DNA from: Desulfoluna butyratoxydans
GTDB taxonomy: Bacteria; Desulfobacterota; Desulfobacteria; Desulfobacterales; Desulfolunaceae
Reading direction: 5' to 3'
Length of the DNA stretch: 64,000 bases
Assembly (NCBI RefSeq): GCF_900699765.1
Contig: NZ_CAADHO010000001.1
Location: forward strand, 1,054,001 to 1,118,000
Shown here: in pieces, positions 53,364 through 62,157 of the stretch
How the letters are laid out: every line of letters begins with the position of its first letter
Position numbering within the stretch: the first letter of the stretch is position 1
Program-made: the position numbers and the translations under genes
The notes under the pieces: model-generated
The model's input: only the letters and a program-made list of their open reading frames with translations
The model's database searches: none
What the model was told of the DNA's origin: nothing

Positions 53364-55349
53364 TTACTTCAACGCGTCGGAAGCCTCCACAAGTGTTTCG
53401 TAGATATGGGGCGAAAGATTTCTCGCCTTGAGGGAATCCCCCATCTTCATCCGCATAAAGGTACTGGTGGTGTAGCGCGTCACATCGGAGTAGAACCGGT
53501 TCATGAGGCTTTTCACCATGTCCATGTACTCATCAATGAGTTCGGGGGAGATATCGAAGTTGTCGTAGTTGACGATGGCTTTGACCCTGTGCCCCACCGG
53601 CGACAAAATGGCCGCCACCTGCTCGTCAATGGTGCGGATCTCATGGCGGGACCGGATGGCCAGGCCCTCGAAGTTGACGTAAAAGACCTGACGGGCTGCG
53701 TCATAGACCAGCCTCTGATCAATGGGAATGGAGAGGAGTTCGTCCTTGAGCCCCATGGGCTCCGGGGCGAAAATCCGGGGGTCCATGGTCCGGGGCGTCT
53801 CAGGGATCAGGGGCCGGAAATCCATCTGGGCCAGGATATCCCGCTCCAGGTCGATGCCCGGAGCGATCTCCGTCAACACCAGCCCCTCGGGGGACAGGGT
53901 AAAGACGCATCGCTCGGTGACATACAGGACCGGGTTTCCGGTCTCTGTGGCCACGCGGCCCGAAAAGGTGACCTGCTCCACGGCATGGACAAACTTTCTG
54001 ACCTTCCCCTCCTGTTCGATACACAGGGCCCCGTCGCAGACAGACACCTTGAGCCCCCCTGCGGTGAAGGTGCCCACGAACACAATCTTTTTGGCGTTCT
54101 GACTGATATTGATGAAGCCGCCGCACCCGGCGAGCCTCGGGCCGAACTTGCTGACGTTGAGGTTACCGACCCCATCGGCCTGGGCCAGCCCCAGGACCGT
54201 GATGTCCAGGCCGCCCCCGTCGTAGTAGTCGAACTGGTAAGGCTGGTCGATGATGGCATCCACGTTGGCGGCGGCCCCGAAGCTCAGCCCCCCCGCAGGG
54301 ATACCGCCGATGACCCCCGGTTCTGCCGTCAGGGTCATGTAATCAAAGACATTCTCCTCTGCGGCCACGTTGGCCACCCCCTCGGGCATGCCGATGCCCA
54401 GGTTCACCACGCTGTTGGGGATCAGCTCGAAGGCGGCCCGCCTCGCGATGATCTTCCGCTCATCCAGGGCAAGGGGCTTGATGGAGGAGAGGGGTACCCG
54501 GAACTCCCCGGCAAAGGCGGGGTTGTATGGGACGTCAAAGGTCTGCATGTGGTTTTCCGCTGCGGTTGCCACCACCACGCAGTCCACCATGATGCCCGGG
54601 ATCTTCACGTCCCGCTGCCTCAGGGCCCCTTTGCCTGCGATGCGCTCAACCTGGGCGATGACGAATCCGTCGTTGTTTTTCGCGGCGATGGCAAGAGAGA
54701 GGCTCTCCAGGGTCAGGGCCTCTTTTTCCATGCTGATGTTCCCGTCCGGGTCGGCGGTGGTTCCCCGGATAATGGCCACGTCAATGGGCTGGGTCTTGTA
54801 GGCCAGGTACTCCTTGCCGTCAAAGGTCACGAGCTCCACCAGCTCCTCGGTGGTGCGCCCGTTGATTTTGCCCCCGCCGTTGCGGGGATCGATGTAGGTT
54901 CCCAGCCCCACCCGGGTGATGGTCCTCGGCTTGTGGGCCCCTGCGTCCCTCAACATATGGGCCAGGCACCCCTGGGGAAAATTGTAGGCTTCGATCTTGT
55001 TGTCCATGGCCAGCTTCTGCAACTTGGGAATCAGCCCCCAATGCCCGCCGATGGCCCGTTTCACCAGCCCCTCGTGGGCCAGGTGGTTGGCCCCCCGGTC
55101 CCTGCCGTCCCCCTGGCCCGCAGCAAAGTAGAGGGTCAACGCCTCAGGGGACCCGGTGGAGAGGAACCGCGACTCCAGGGCCATGGCCACCTCTTCGGCA
55201 AACCCGCTCCCCACAAAGCCGCCCAGGCCGATTACATCGCCGTTCTGGACGATCTCCACGGCTTCCCGGGCAGTCACCACCTTGTTTTTGTGAATGGGCC
55301 CGGGCTCCAGGCCGGCGTTAAAGGGATGAGACAGCGTGTTTTTTTCCAT
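53364..55349 (-). CDS. acyl-CoA:acetate CoA-transferase with C-terminal extension
   Basis: 661 residues. The first 525 align along their length with the CoA-transferase at 4681-6240, including [22 protein letters not shown] and the catalytic-Glu segment [20 protein letters not shown] further 135 residues (from about [20 protein letters not shown] to the end) have no counterpart in that paralogue. They form a mixed alpha/beta unit I do not recognise with certainty. ATG 55349 has AAGGAG nine bases upstream. Cytoplasmic transfer of CoA between short-chain acids. The gene stands alone between terminator and spacer. Confidence 0.88.
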   Translation of the reverse strand: MEKNTLSHPFNAGLEPGPIHKNKVVTAREAVEIVQNGDVIGLGGFVGSGFAEEVAMALESRFLSTGSPEALTLYFAAGQGDGRDRGANHLAHEGLVKRAIGGHWGLIPKLQKLAMDNKIEAYNFPQGCLAHMLRDAGAHKPRTITRVGLGTYIDPRNGGGKINGRTTEELVELVTFDGKEYLAYKTQPIDVAIIRGTTADPDGNISMEKEALTLESLSLAIAAKNNDGFVIAQVERIAGKGALRQRDVKIPGIMVDCVVVATAAENHMQTFDVPYNPAFAGEFRVPLSSIKPLALDERKIIARRAAFELIPNSVVNLGIGMPEGVANVAAEENVFDYMTLTAEPGVIGGIPAGGLSFGAAANVDAIIDQPYQFDYYDGGGLDITVLGLAQADGVGNLNVSKFGPRLAGCGGFINISQNAKKIVFVGTFTAGGLKVSVCDGALCIEQEGKVRKFVHAVEQVTFSGRVATETGNPVLYVTERCVFTLSPEGLVLTEIAPGIDLERDILAQMDFRPLIPETPRTMDPRIFAPEPMGLKDELLSIPIDQRLVYDAARQVFYVNFEGLAIRSRHEIRTIDEQVAAILSPVGHRVKAIVNYDNFDISPELIDEYMDMVKSLMNRFYSDVTRYTTSTFMRMKMGDSLKARNLSPHIYETLVEASDALK

Positions 55350-55556
55350 CCTGTTCTCTCCTTGTTTTGCACGTGAAGGCAAGCCACTTCAAAAACAGAA
55401 ATCAACACAACCGGCCCGGCAGGCCATGGGGCATCGCCCATGATCATTGCCAGGACAACACATTGATCATACACAAAATACCCCGCAACGCAACAACCGA
55501 AGCCGGATATCCCCGCAAGCCGAGCCCACCCACATACCCGTCAAAAGAGATCCTTA

Positions 55557-56798
55557 TCATGGCACCATGATCCCCACCATGGCTCCGGTCATCAAGGTGG
55601 TCAGGGTGCCGGAGACAATGGACTTCAGACCAAGGCCCACAATCTCCTCCCGGCGCTCCGGGACCATGGCGTTGAGCCCGCCCAGCATGATGCCCAGGCT
55701 GCCGAAGTTGGCAAACCCGCAAAGGGCATACGTCATGATGAGCTGACTCCGGGGGGAAAGGGTCCCCTCGGGAAGATTGGCCAGCCGGATGTAGGCCAGA
55801 AGCTCATTTAAAACGGTCTTTACCCCCATGAGGCTCCCTGCTGCCGGGGCTTCGGACCAGGGAATGCCCATGAGCCAGACCAGGGGCGCCATGAGCCACC
55901 CCAGGATCCGCTGCAGGGTCAGGGGCTCGCCCCCCAGCCCCGGCAGAAGCCCCATGCCCTGATTGATCAGGTGCACCAGGGCGATGAGAACCAGGAGCAT
56001 GGCAGTAACATTGAGGAAAAGGGTCAACCCGGCCTGGGTACCCTGATTGACAGCATCCATGCTGCTGGAGACGGTTTGCTCAGGGACAAGGGCACCCGAC
56101 GTAACAGCCTCTGTTTCCGGAACCATGAGCCGTGCCACCATAAGGGCAGCGGGCACGCTGATAAGGGACGCGGTGAGGATATGCCCCAGGGCGCCGGGAA
56201 GAATGGTGCCCACAAACCCGGCGTAAAGGACGAGGACCGTTCCGGCCACGGTGGCCATGCCGCAGGTCATGACGGCAAAGAGCTCGCTTCGTGTGAGTTG
56301 GGCCAGATAGGGACGGATCAGCAGCGGGGCCTCCACCATGCCCACAAACACGTTGGCCGCAGCCCCAACCCCCAGGGCACCGCCCACGCCCATGCTGCGC
56401 GTCAGAAGCCAGGAGAACCCCTTCACAACCCTGGGCAGGATGCCCCAGTAGAAGAGCAGGGAGGAGAGGGCGCTCATGACAAGGAGAATGGGAAGGGCTC
56501 GAAACGCCAGGATAAAGTCCGCCCCGGGCACGCCCGATTCAAAGGGAAGGGGCCCGCCCCCTAAGTACCCGAACACAAACCCCGTGCCCGCCTGGGTGGC
56601 CTCCTCCAGGGCCAGGACCACCCCGTTGAGGGTAATGAAAACATCCCGGAACACCGCCCACTTCAACAACAGAAAGGCCAGGGCCGCCTGAAGCCCCAGG
56701 CCCATGAGAATGTTGCGCCCCTGGGACACCCGGCGCTGTTCACTCATCCCCCAGGCCATGGCCGTCAACACCAGCACCCCAAACACACTTTGCAGCAT
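55557..56798 (-). CDS. concentrative nucleoside transporter (CNT/NupC family)
   Basis: 413 residues. An eight-plus-helix CNT core with GVGAAANVFVGMVEAPLLIRPYL, MTCGMATVAGTVLVLYAGF and the C-terminal GFANFGSLGIMLGGLNAMVP, all family landmarks. Sodium- or proton-coupled nucleoside uptake across the inner membrane. GGGGGAGGAT precedes the ATG closely. The gene is 207 bp upstream of the CoA-transferase gene in the same direction. Confidence 0.9.
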   Translation of the reverse strand: MLQSVFGVLVLTAMAWGMSEQRRVSQGRNILMGLGLQAALAFLLLKWAVFRDVFITLNGVVLALEEATQAGTGFVFGYLGGGPLPFESGVPGADFILAFRALPILLVMSALSSLLFYWGILPRVVKGFSWLLTRSMGVGGALGVGAAANVFVGMVEAPLLIRPYLAQLTRSELFAVMTCGMATVAGTVLVLYAGFVGTILPGALGHILTASLISVPAALMVARLMVPETEAVTSGALVPEQTVSSSMDAVNQGTQAGLTLFLNVTAMLLVLIALVHLINQGMGLLPGLGGEPLTLQRILGWLMAPLVWLMGIPWSEAPAAGSLMGVKTVLNELLAYIRLANLPEGTLSPRSQLIMTYALCGFANFGSLGIMLGGLNAMVPERREEIVGLGLKSIVSGTLTTLMTGAMVGIMVP

Positions 56799-57045
56799 AT
56801 CCTCCCCCCATCACATACGTATCGTCCAGAGTTACCCAGCCAACCAGCCGGTATCCTTGAAAGCTTCCCTCCATGTGACCAAGGCACAAAAAAGTGCCTG
56901 CTTGTCCCACGCCGCCCCGACTCCTATACTGTCCACAGGAAACAAAGCCGAGAACATGCCACCGACCAAACGCAAGCCACACAGAAACAACATTGTACGC
57001 GCTGCGACCGCATTATTCCCACTTTTATTTATCAGGAGACACCAC

Positions 57046-57560
57046 ATGGATCCCTTCAACATCTTTTATCAACGCAAAAGCGTCAGGAAATTTACAGAAG
57101 AAACCATATCAAGGGAGACGTTGACGCAGCTCATCAAGGCAGGCATGGCCGCCCCCACCGCCGGCAACAAACAGCCCTGGGCCTTTGTGGCCGTGGATGA
57201 CCCCGAAGTGCTGGCACGGCTCGGCGCCGTGCTCCCCTATGCAGGGTCAAAGGGGCTCCCGCAGCCATCGTGGTCTGCGGCGATCTCTCCAAAGCCTTTG
57301 ACGGGGTGGAGGAACCCTTCTGGGTCCAGGACTGCTCCGCCGCCACCCAGAACATCCTGCTGGCCTGTGAAATGAAGGGTCTGGGAGCGGTCTGGACGGG
57401 CGTCTACCCCCTGCAGGAACGCATGGACGCCGTAAGCGACATCCTGAACCTGCCCGAGCACATCGTCCCCCTCAACGTCATCCCCCTAGGGACCCCGGCA
57501 GGCAACCCCAAACCCAAAGAGAAATGGGCCCCTGAAAACCTCCACTGGCAGACATGGTAA
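57046..57560 (+). pseudogene. nitroreductase-family gene with a one-base frame disruption
   Basis: The frame from ATG 57046 (after CAGGAG) encodes YQRKSVRKFTEETISRETL, then MAAPTAGNKQPWAFVAVDD, typical of FMN-dependent nitroreductases. It loses similarity after LPYAGSKG. From about 57255 the next frame continues the family: IVVCGDLSKAF, QDCSAATQNILLACEMKGLGAVWTG and a normal C-terminus at 57560. Adding one G to the GGGG at 57252-57255 restores a single 171-residue protein of the expected length. It is either a recent mutation, a slippage-switched gene or a sequencing error. Confidence 0.85.
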
Positions 57561-57665
57561 GGCACAGGGCTGGGGCAGGACAAAAAAGCATTGAAAAAGT
57601 GGGTAGCTATTCAGCTCCAAAAGACCGCCTCCGGCGGCAAGATGGGGCCACCTTGAAAGCCTATG

Positions 57666-57775
57666 GCGAATGCATGGAGGCTGTCGTTATACATGCGTTT
57701 TCGGAGCATTCGCGTGACGTGTGACATTGGGCAACCGCCTCTGCAGGAGATATCCATTTCATTCTTCAAAAAAGC
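57666..57775. repeat. GCGAATGC...GCATTCGC module, copy 2
   Basis: GCGAATGC (57666-57673) faces GCATTCGC (57706-57713). The tail has GACATTGGGCAACCG, AGGAGA and CCATTTCATTCTTC, as in the other copies. Confidence 0.65.
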
Positions 57776-57869
57776 ACGATGCGAGGCTTTCTGGTTTAGC
57801 CTCCGGCAGGTCCGTCGGAGGCCAACTGAGCAGTTACATTTAGGGCTCAGACAAAAATCCTACGTGAAT

Positions 57870-57914
57870 GCCGCTGCGATTTAACCCGAGGAACGAGGGG
57901 TAAAGCGCGGCGGC
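57870..57914. repeat. GAGGAACGA-loop hairpin, copy 5
   Basis: GCCGCTGCG and TTTAACCC face GGGGTAAA and CGCGGCGGC imperfectly around the exact loop GAGGAACGA. No second hairpin is evident. Confidence 0.65.
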
Positions 57915-57956
57915 AACCAGCATTCAAGGTGGCTCACCTTGCCGCCGGAGGCGTTT

Positions 57957-58700
57957 TTATTTTTTTGCAGGCTGGTTAAGGCGGGTTCGAAAGAAGGCGA
58001 CCATGTCGTCGAGTTTGTTGTCCCACTCGGCGCCCTTTAAGGCATCCACGGTGACGGAGCCCACCACCTCGCCACCGGAGCACAGGGGAAAGGCGAGCCC
58101 CACGGCCCCGTCAACGGCCAGGTCGTAGGCGTATCCGTAGCCGCGGTTGCGGGAGATCTCAAGGAAGAGCTTCAGGGTATCCCAGCTTCCCACCATCCGC
58201 TCTTTGAGCTCGGGCTCGTTGCGGGCCAGGATGGCATCCCCTTCGTCTGTGGGAAGCACGGCCAGAATCCCCAGGGTGCAGGAGCCGAGGCCTAAGGGGC
58301 GACGCTCTCCCACCCGGCTGGAGAACACCTGGATGTTGTGGGTCCCTTCCACGCGCTCCACGCAGGTGCAGTCGTCGTTGTCCCGGGAATAGAGGGATGT
58401 GGTGTACCCGAAGGTCCGGGCCGCTTCGTGGGCCAGGGGGGAAAACCGGGAGAGGATCCGCTGGTCGCGGTCGAAATTGGGTCGGATGATGCACTCGTCG
58501 CCCACCCGGTACCCCTTGGTGTCGGGATCGCAGGAGACGAACCGGCACTCCTTGAGGACCGAGAGGAGGCGGTGCACGGTGGGGGCTGGAATGCCCAGCC
58601 GCTCGCTGATCTCCCGGGGTGAAACGGTCTCCTCGCTCTCCTCCACGATAAGGGAAAGAATATTGAGGATCCGGTATGCGCTTTGAGCTCCTTTAATCAT
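57957..58700 (-). CDS. IclR-family transcriptional regulator
   Basis: 247 residues. The N-terminal winged HTH (SAYRILNILSLIVEESEET, then SPREISERLGIPAPTVHRLL) is followed by an effector domain with PLGLGSCTLGILAVLP and a GYGYAYDLAVDGAVGLAFPL segment near 180-200. No ribosome site precedes ATG 58700. Its position at the distal end of the racemase/dehydrogenase/RidA locus makes it the natural candidate for controlling that locus and the operator sites near 63.8 kb. Confidence 0.88.
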   Translation of the reverse strand: MIKGAQSAYRILNILSLIVEESEETVSPREISERLGIPAPTVHRLLSVLKECRFVSCDPDTKGYRVGDECIIRPNFDRDQRILSRFSPLAHEAARTFGYTTSLYSRDNDDCTCVERVEGTHNIQVFSSRVGERRPLGLGSCTLGILAVLPTDEGDAILARNEPELKERMVGSWDTLKLFLEISRNRGYGYAYDLAVDGAVGLAFPLCSGGEVVGSVTVDALKGAEWDNKLDDMVAFFRTRLNQPAKK

Positions 58701-58798
58701 AATGGGGTGAATCTACCAGCTCCCCTTTCACGGGTCAACAGGGGTTCGCCAATGCGCCGGGAAGTGGCCTTCTATGGTTAAAGTGGGTGAAAAAAAAG

Positions 58799-59242
58799 GC
58801 CTCCGGCGGCCAGGTGGGGGCACCTGGAAACCCCATGGCGAATGCATGGGTGCAGACATCCTGCAAACGGTTTCGGGGCATTCGCGTGGTGTATGACATG
58901 TGGCAGCCGTTTTGGCAGGAGAGACCCATTTCATTTTTCTGAAGACACGATGAAGGGCATTTGGGATTCACTTGACTTTAACCGGAATAACTCCGGCAGC
59001 AAGGCGTGCCACATTGAAAGCATATTGCCATTGCGATTTGCCCTTCAAACAAACGTGGCCCTGATCATCGTTTAGAGCATCGGCGTATTTACAGCACCCC
59101 CGAAACACCCTTGGCCCCTGAAGCGCCGCACTCCTGTGCGACACGGGTAACCACGGACTAAAATGCCGCACCGGAGTGCGGCGCTCCGTTTCGGTCGAGC
59201 GTTCTCGATTTTTTTGACGGTCACGGCAGAGCCGCCGGAGGC
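58799..59242. repeat. bracketed intergenic element R14
   Basis: 444 bp, GCCTCCGGCGG (58799-58809) to CCGCCGGAGGC (59232-59242). It holds a GCGAATGC module (58838 onward) and a 12-bp perfect inverted repeat, GCGCCGCACTCC (59123-59134) and its complement (59173-59184). No gene is supported inside. Confidence 0.75.
58838..58955. repeat. GCGAATGC...GCATTCGC module, copy 3
   Basis: GCGAATGC (58838-58845) faces GCATTCGC (58878-58885). The tail has GACATGTGGCAGCCG, AGGAGA and CCATTTCATTTTTC. All three copies put the two arms 32 bp apart. Confidence 0.65.
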
Positions 59243-59286
59243 ATCGTTCACATGACGGGCCTTCCCATGGAAATCACGTCAGGCCA

Positions 59287-60009
59287 TTACAGCCCGTGGT
59301 ACACCTTGCGTTTCACGGCGTAGCGGGCGTACTCGATGAGGCCGTCGATGTCGTAGACCGGACAGCCGATGCGCTCCTGAATGCTCCGGGCAAAGGCGGA
59401 AAGGTCGGTGCACTCCAGCACCAGGGCGTCAAGATTGTGCTCTGCCATCAGGGCCTCGGCTGCCCCGCAGATCTCAGCCTCCAGTCGGTCCATGTCAAAG
59501 TCGGTGCGCCTGGCCTCGATGATGGTCTCCCAGAACTCGGGGCAGCCCTCCATGCCCTTGATGACCACGTCGTTGATGTCTCCTCCTACCTGGGCAAAAT
59601 GCATGGGGGTCAGCGCATCCCTGCTGGCCGTGAGAACCCCGATGACGGCATCCGGCCCGTGGAGCGTCCGCACCATGGGAATCTGGATAAGGCTGGAGAC
59701 AAGCACCGGAATTCTCACCGCCTCGGTGAGCTCCTTCTGAAACCGGGCAAGAAACCCGCAACTGCCCGTGATGGCCATGGCCCCCTCCCGCTCCAGCGCC
59801 CTGGCCGCCTCAATAAAGGGCGCCACCAGCTCCGGGGTGGGGTTGAAAAGAAGCGTGGGCACATCGATCCCGCGCAACACCTTGTAGGTGACCGGAAAAT
59901 CAAAGGTCACCGGATTCCTCAGATGCCCAGGTGGCTTGGGAAAATAAGACTCCAGACACAGCACACCGATGGGGGTGTCCGTATGGAGAAGACCGCCCTT
60001 TAAAATCAT
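59287..60009 (-). CDS. aspartate/glutamate racemase-family protein
   Basis: 240 residues. The paired catalytic cysteines of the family are present in AITGSCGFLARF and LVLECTDLSAFA, with PIGVLCLES at the start. Members racemise aspartate, glutamate or hydantoins, or isomerise or decarboxylate related acids. AAGGAGG is close to the start; ATG 60009 has better spacing than 60012. It follows the dehydrogenase genes on the same strand, separated by element R15. Confidence 0.8.
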   Translation of the reverse strand: MILKGGLLHTDTPIGVLCLESYFPKPPGHLRNPVTFDFPVTYKVLRGIDVPTLLFNPTPELVAPFIEAARALEREGAMAITGSCGFLARFQKELTEAVRIPVLVSSLIQIPMVRTLHGPDAVIGVLTASRDALTPMHFAQVGGDINDVVIKGMEGCPEFWETIIEARRTDFDMDRLEAEICGAAEALMAEHNLDALVLECTDLSAFARSIQERIGCPVYDIDGLIEYARYAVKRKVYHGL

Positions 60010-60076
60010 CATCCCTCCTTACTATGTTGGAAAAGCATGCCTCCGGCGGCGAGGTGAGCCACCTCGAAAGCTCATT

Positions 60077-60143
60077 GCCCTTGCGGTTTGTCCCTCGTTC
60101 CTCGGGCCAAACCGCAAGGGCCTTCGGCTCGGGCTTCGCCCGA
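60077..60143. repeat. two-hairpin module, copy 6
   Basis: GCCCTTGCGGTTTG faces CAAACCGCAAGGGC around CTCGTTCCTCG (60077-60121); seven bases on is TCGGGC-TTC-GCCCGA (60129-60143). Compared with copy 3 the stem changed CGC/GCG to CGG/CCG on both arms. Confidence 0.8.
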
Positions 60144-60358
60144 TATACTAAGTTGACGGCTCACACGGGGTTTCGTACAGGCTTTGAAATACCTGGATAC
60201 GTTGCCGTGCCTTGAAGATTATCTGGTTTTGCCTGTGTGCCCCAGATTCGGGAATGCTTTTTCGCCAAAGGATCCGTATGACGATGCCCTGCGATAAGCG
60301 AAACAGTGACCGGATTGCCATCCCTGACTTGCACGTGCACCCCCACATCAAAATCATC

Positions 60359-60414
60359 ACGGGCGAAGCCCGTCAGCGAATGTGAAGGGCGAGGAACGAG
60401 CCCTGAGCATTCGC
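60359..60414. repeat. two-hairpin module, copy 7
   Basis: ACGGGC-GAA-GCCCGT (60359-60373), two bases, then GCGAATG with AGGGC facing GCCCT with CATTCGC (60376-60414) around the exact loop GAGGAACGA. Confidence 0.8.
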
Positions 60415-60474
60415 GCCCCTGGGGTGCAGGGGATGTATCCCCTGCCCGCCGGAGGCATGCTTTTTCGTTTTTCC

Positions 60475-61860
60475 TTAGTCCCCGCCCCCGAGGCCGCAGA
60501 TCTCGCCGAAGAGGACCGGGCGCATGGGGGGGCGGATGCGCAGGGAGCCCACGTCGGGGACTTCGCGTTCCAGGGCGTTTGCCGCGATCTCGGCCAGGGC
60601 CGGGCCGCACATACGTCCCTGGCAGGGGCCCATGCCGCAGCGTGTCCTGACCTTGATGTCGTTGACCTCGTGGCATCCCTCTTTGACGGCCTCGCGGATG
60701 GCCGAGGCGGTGACCCCTTCGCAGCGACAGACCAGGACATCGTCGTCCACCTCGTAGAGGTCTTTGCGGGGGGCGAACCAGCCGTCCACGAACTTTCGCG
60801 GGGCCAGGGCCTTGCTCAGCACCTTGCGCGGGCGGGTGCGCTTTCGTTTGGCGTCTTCATCGGTGAGCACCCGCAGGGAACGGGCCACGTCGATGCCTGC
60901 CAGCTCGCCTTTGGCGGCGGCTGCGGCGGCGCCATGGACAAAGACCCCGTCCCCGGCCACGTAGATGCCTTCCCGGCTGCTCTTCCCGTTTTCGTCGCAC
61001 ACCGGGTACCAGTAGCGCTGCACCGGGTTCCAGGCGTGGTCGAGGCCCAGGGCCCGGCTCATGTGGGTGCGGGGCAGGATCCCTTCATGGACCAGGAGGG
61101 TGGCGGCGCTCACGCTGCGGGGGGTGCCGTCCACTGAAAAGCTCACCCGCTCCAGGCGATCCTTGCCAAAGGCGTTGATATCAGAACCGTTGCGATAGAT
61201 GGGCACACGGCTTCGGGTCATCTTGGCCACCATCTTGAGCCCTTTGAAGAGAAAGGGGATGTCCCGGAGGGCCATGGGCATGTGGGGAGCGGCTTTCATC
61301 ATGTTGGCCTTGGGGGTGGTGTCCACCACGGCGGCGATGTCGGCTCCCAGCTCCAGGAGATGGTTGGTGATCAGGGGAATCAGGGGCCCGTTGCCCGCCA
61401 CCACGATGGGGCCTTTGGGCACCACCGAGCCGCTTTTGTAGAGGATATCGGCGGCACCGGCGGCCATGACCCCGGGCAGGGTCCACCCGCTGAAGGGAAC
61501 GGGGCGCTCCATGGCCCCGGTGGCCACGACAATGTTCTGGGTCTTGTACTCCCGGGTCTGGGCGTCCCGGGTGGCCAGGACGCGTCCGGGTTCTGCAAAC
61601 CAGACGGTGCTGCGGGGTTCGTAGGCCGCCCCGCTCTTTTCAAAGCGCCTTAAAATCCGAAGCCCTTCGGCCCGGTCCTCCTTCTGGAGAAAACGCCCCT
61701 TGGCTCCGGGGGCGTCCACGGAGCGATAGATCTGGCCGCCTGCAAAGGCCTGCTCGTCCAGGAGCACCACCTCCAGGCCGCACTCAGCGGCTGCGGCTGC
61801 GGCGGAGAGTCCCGCGGGTCCGGCCCCGATAACAACAAGGTCCCACTGCTGCTGGATCAT
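60475..61860 (-). CDS. FAD-dependent oxidoreductase, large subunit with BFD-like iron-sulfur region (HcnB/OoxA type)
   Basis: 461 residues. FAD site DLVVIGAGPAGLSAAAAAAE; a second GxGxxG-like segment IVVAGNGPLIPLI. The C-terminal part has CRCEGVTASAI and RTRCGMGPCQGRMCG, a four-cysteine BFD-like [2Fe-2S] site. This is the alpha subunit pattern of opine oxidase, hydrogen cyanide synthase B and D-hydroxyproline dehydrogenase. Its start overlaps the stop of the [2Fe-2S] subunit gene by 4 bp (ATGA). Oxidises an amino or imino acid together with the next two subunits. Confidence 0.88.
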   Translation of the reverse strand: MIQQQWDLVVIGAGPAGLSAAAAAAECGLEVVLLDEQAFAGGQIYRSVDAPGAKGRFLQKEDRAEGLRILRRFEKSGAAYEPRSTVWFAEPGRVLATRDAQTREYKTQNIVVATGAMERPVPFSGWTLPGVMAAGAADILYKSGSVVPKGPIVVAGNGPLIPLITNHLLELGADIAAVVDTTPKANMMKAAPHMPMALRDIPFLFKGLKMVAKMTRSRVPIYRNGSDINAFGKDRLERVSFSVDGTPRSVSAATLLVHEGILPRTHMSRALGLDHAWNPVQRYWYPVCDENGKSSREGIYVAGDGVFVHGAAAAAAKGELAGIDVARSLRVLTDEDAKRKRTRPRKVLSKALAPRKFVDGWFAPRKDLYEVDDDVLVCRCEGVTASAIREAVKEGCHEVNDIKVRTRCGMGPCQGRMCGPALAEIAANALEREVPDVGSLRIRPPMRPVLFGEICGLGGGD

Positions 61861-62150
61861 TTCCCCTCCCGCTCCGCCGGTTCACGCCGGACGGTCATTC
61901 CCTCTTGGACGATGGTGACGCAGGACTGCTGGTTGGGCCTGCCGTCGATCTCCATCATGCACTCAAAGCAGACCCCCATCATGCAGTAGGGAGCCCTGGG
62001 CTCGTCGGTTACGCTGTTCTTGCAGGTGTGCCTGTCGTGGGAGTGGCCCAGGACAGCGGCGGCAACGGAGATGCCTTCCGGAACCGTCATGGGCTCACCG
62101 TCCACGGTGATGGTGACGGTCTGCTCCGCCTTGGCTGGTTTCTTGCTCAT
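61857..62150 (-). CDS. [2Fe-2S] ferredoxin-like small subunit (HcnA/OoxC type)
   Basis: 97 residues. A plant-type ferredoxin-like subunit with CMMGVCFECMMEIDGRPNQQ and a later SCVTIV cysteine; one further cysteine is in HTCKNSV. Such proteins bridge the two flavin subunits. It sits between the two flavoprotein genes with a 4-bp overlap on one side and a 7-bp gap on the other. Confidence 0.9.
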   Translation of the reverse strand: MSKKPAKAEQTVTITVDGEPMTVPEGISVAAAVLGHSHDRHTCKNSVTDEPRAPYCMMGVCFECMMEIDGRPNQQSCVTIVQEGMTVRREPAEREGK

Positions 62151-62157
62151 GGTTTCC

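Larger units (their letters stand above)
57627..57952. repeat. bracketed intergenic element R13
   Basis: 326 bp, GCCTCCGGCGG (57627-57637) to CCGCCGGAGGC (57942-57952), ending 5 bp before the IclR stop codon. It contains a GCGAATGC module, an internal CCTCCGGCAGG/GTCGGAGG pair near 57805 and the loop hairpin at 57870-57914. Confidence 0.8.
60039..60456. repeat. bracketed intergenic element R15/R16
   Basis: 418 bp between racemase and dehydrogenase genes, GCCTCCGGCGG (60039-60049) to CCGCCGGAGGC (60446-60456). Each end carries a two-hairpin module facing inwards. The roughly 200 bp between them (60150-60355) match no other copy I can find in the window. Confidence 0.75.

Noticed and set aside
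53277-55376. 699-codon plus-strand frame opposite the second CoA-transferase gene
   Set aside because: Shadow frame; the minus strand encodes a complete CoA-transferase with catalytic motif, ribosome site and terminator.
3681-60456. Reading the intergenic repeats as a CRISPR array or integron attC sites
   Set aside because: Copies are kilobases apart with no regular spacing or spacers, no cas or integrase gene is nearby, and the ends lack the attC core motifs.
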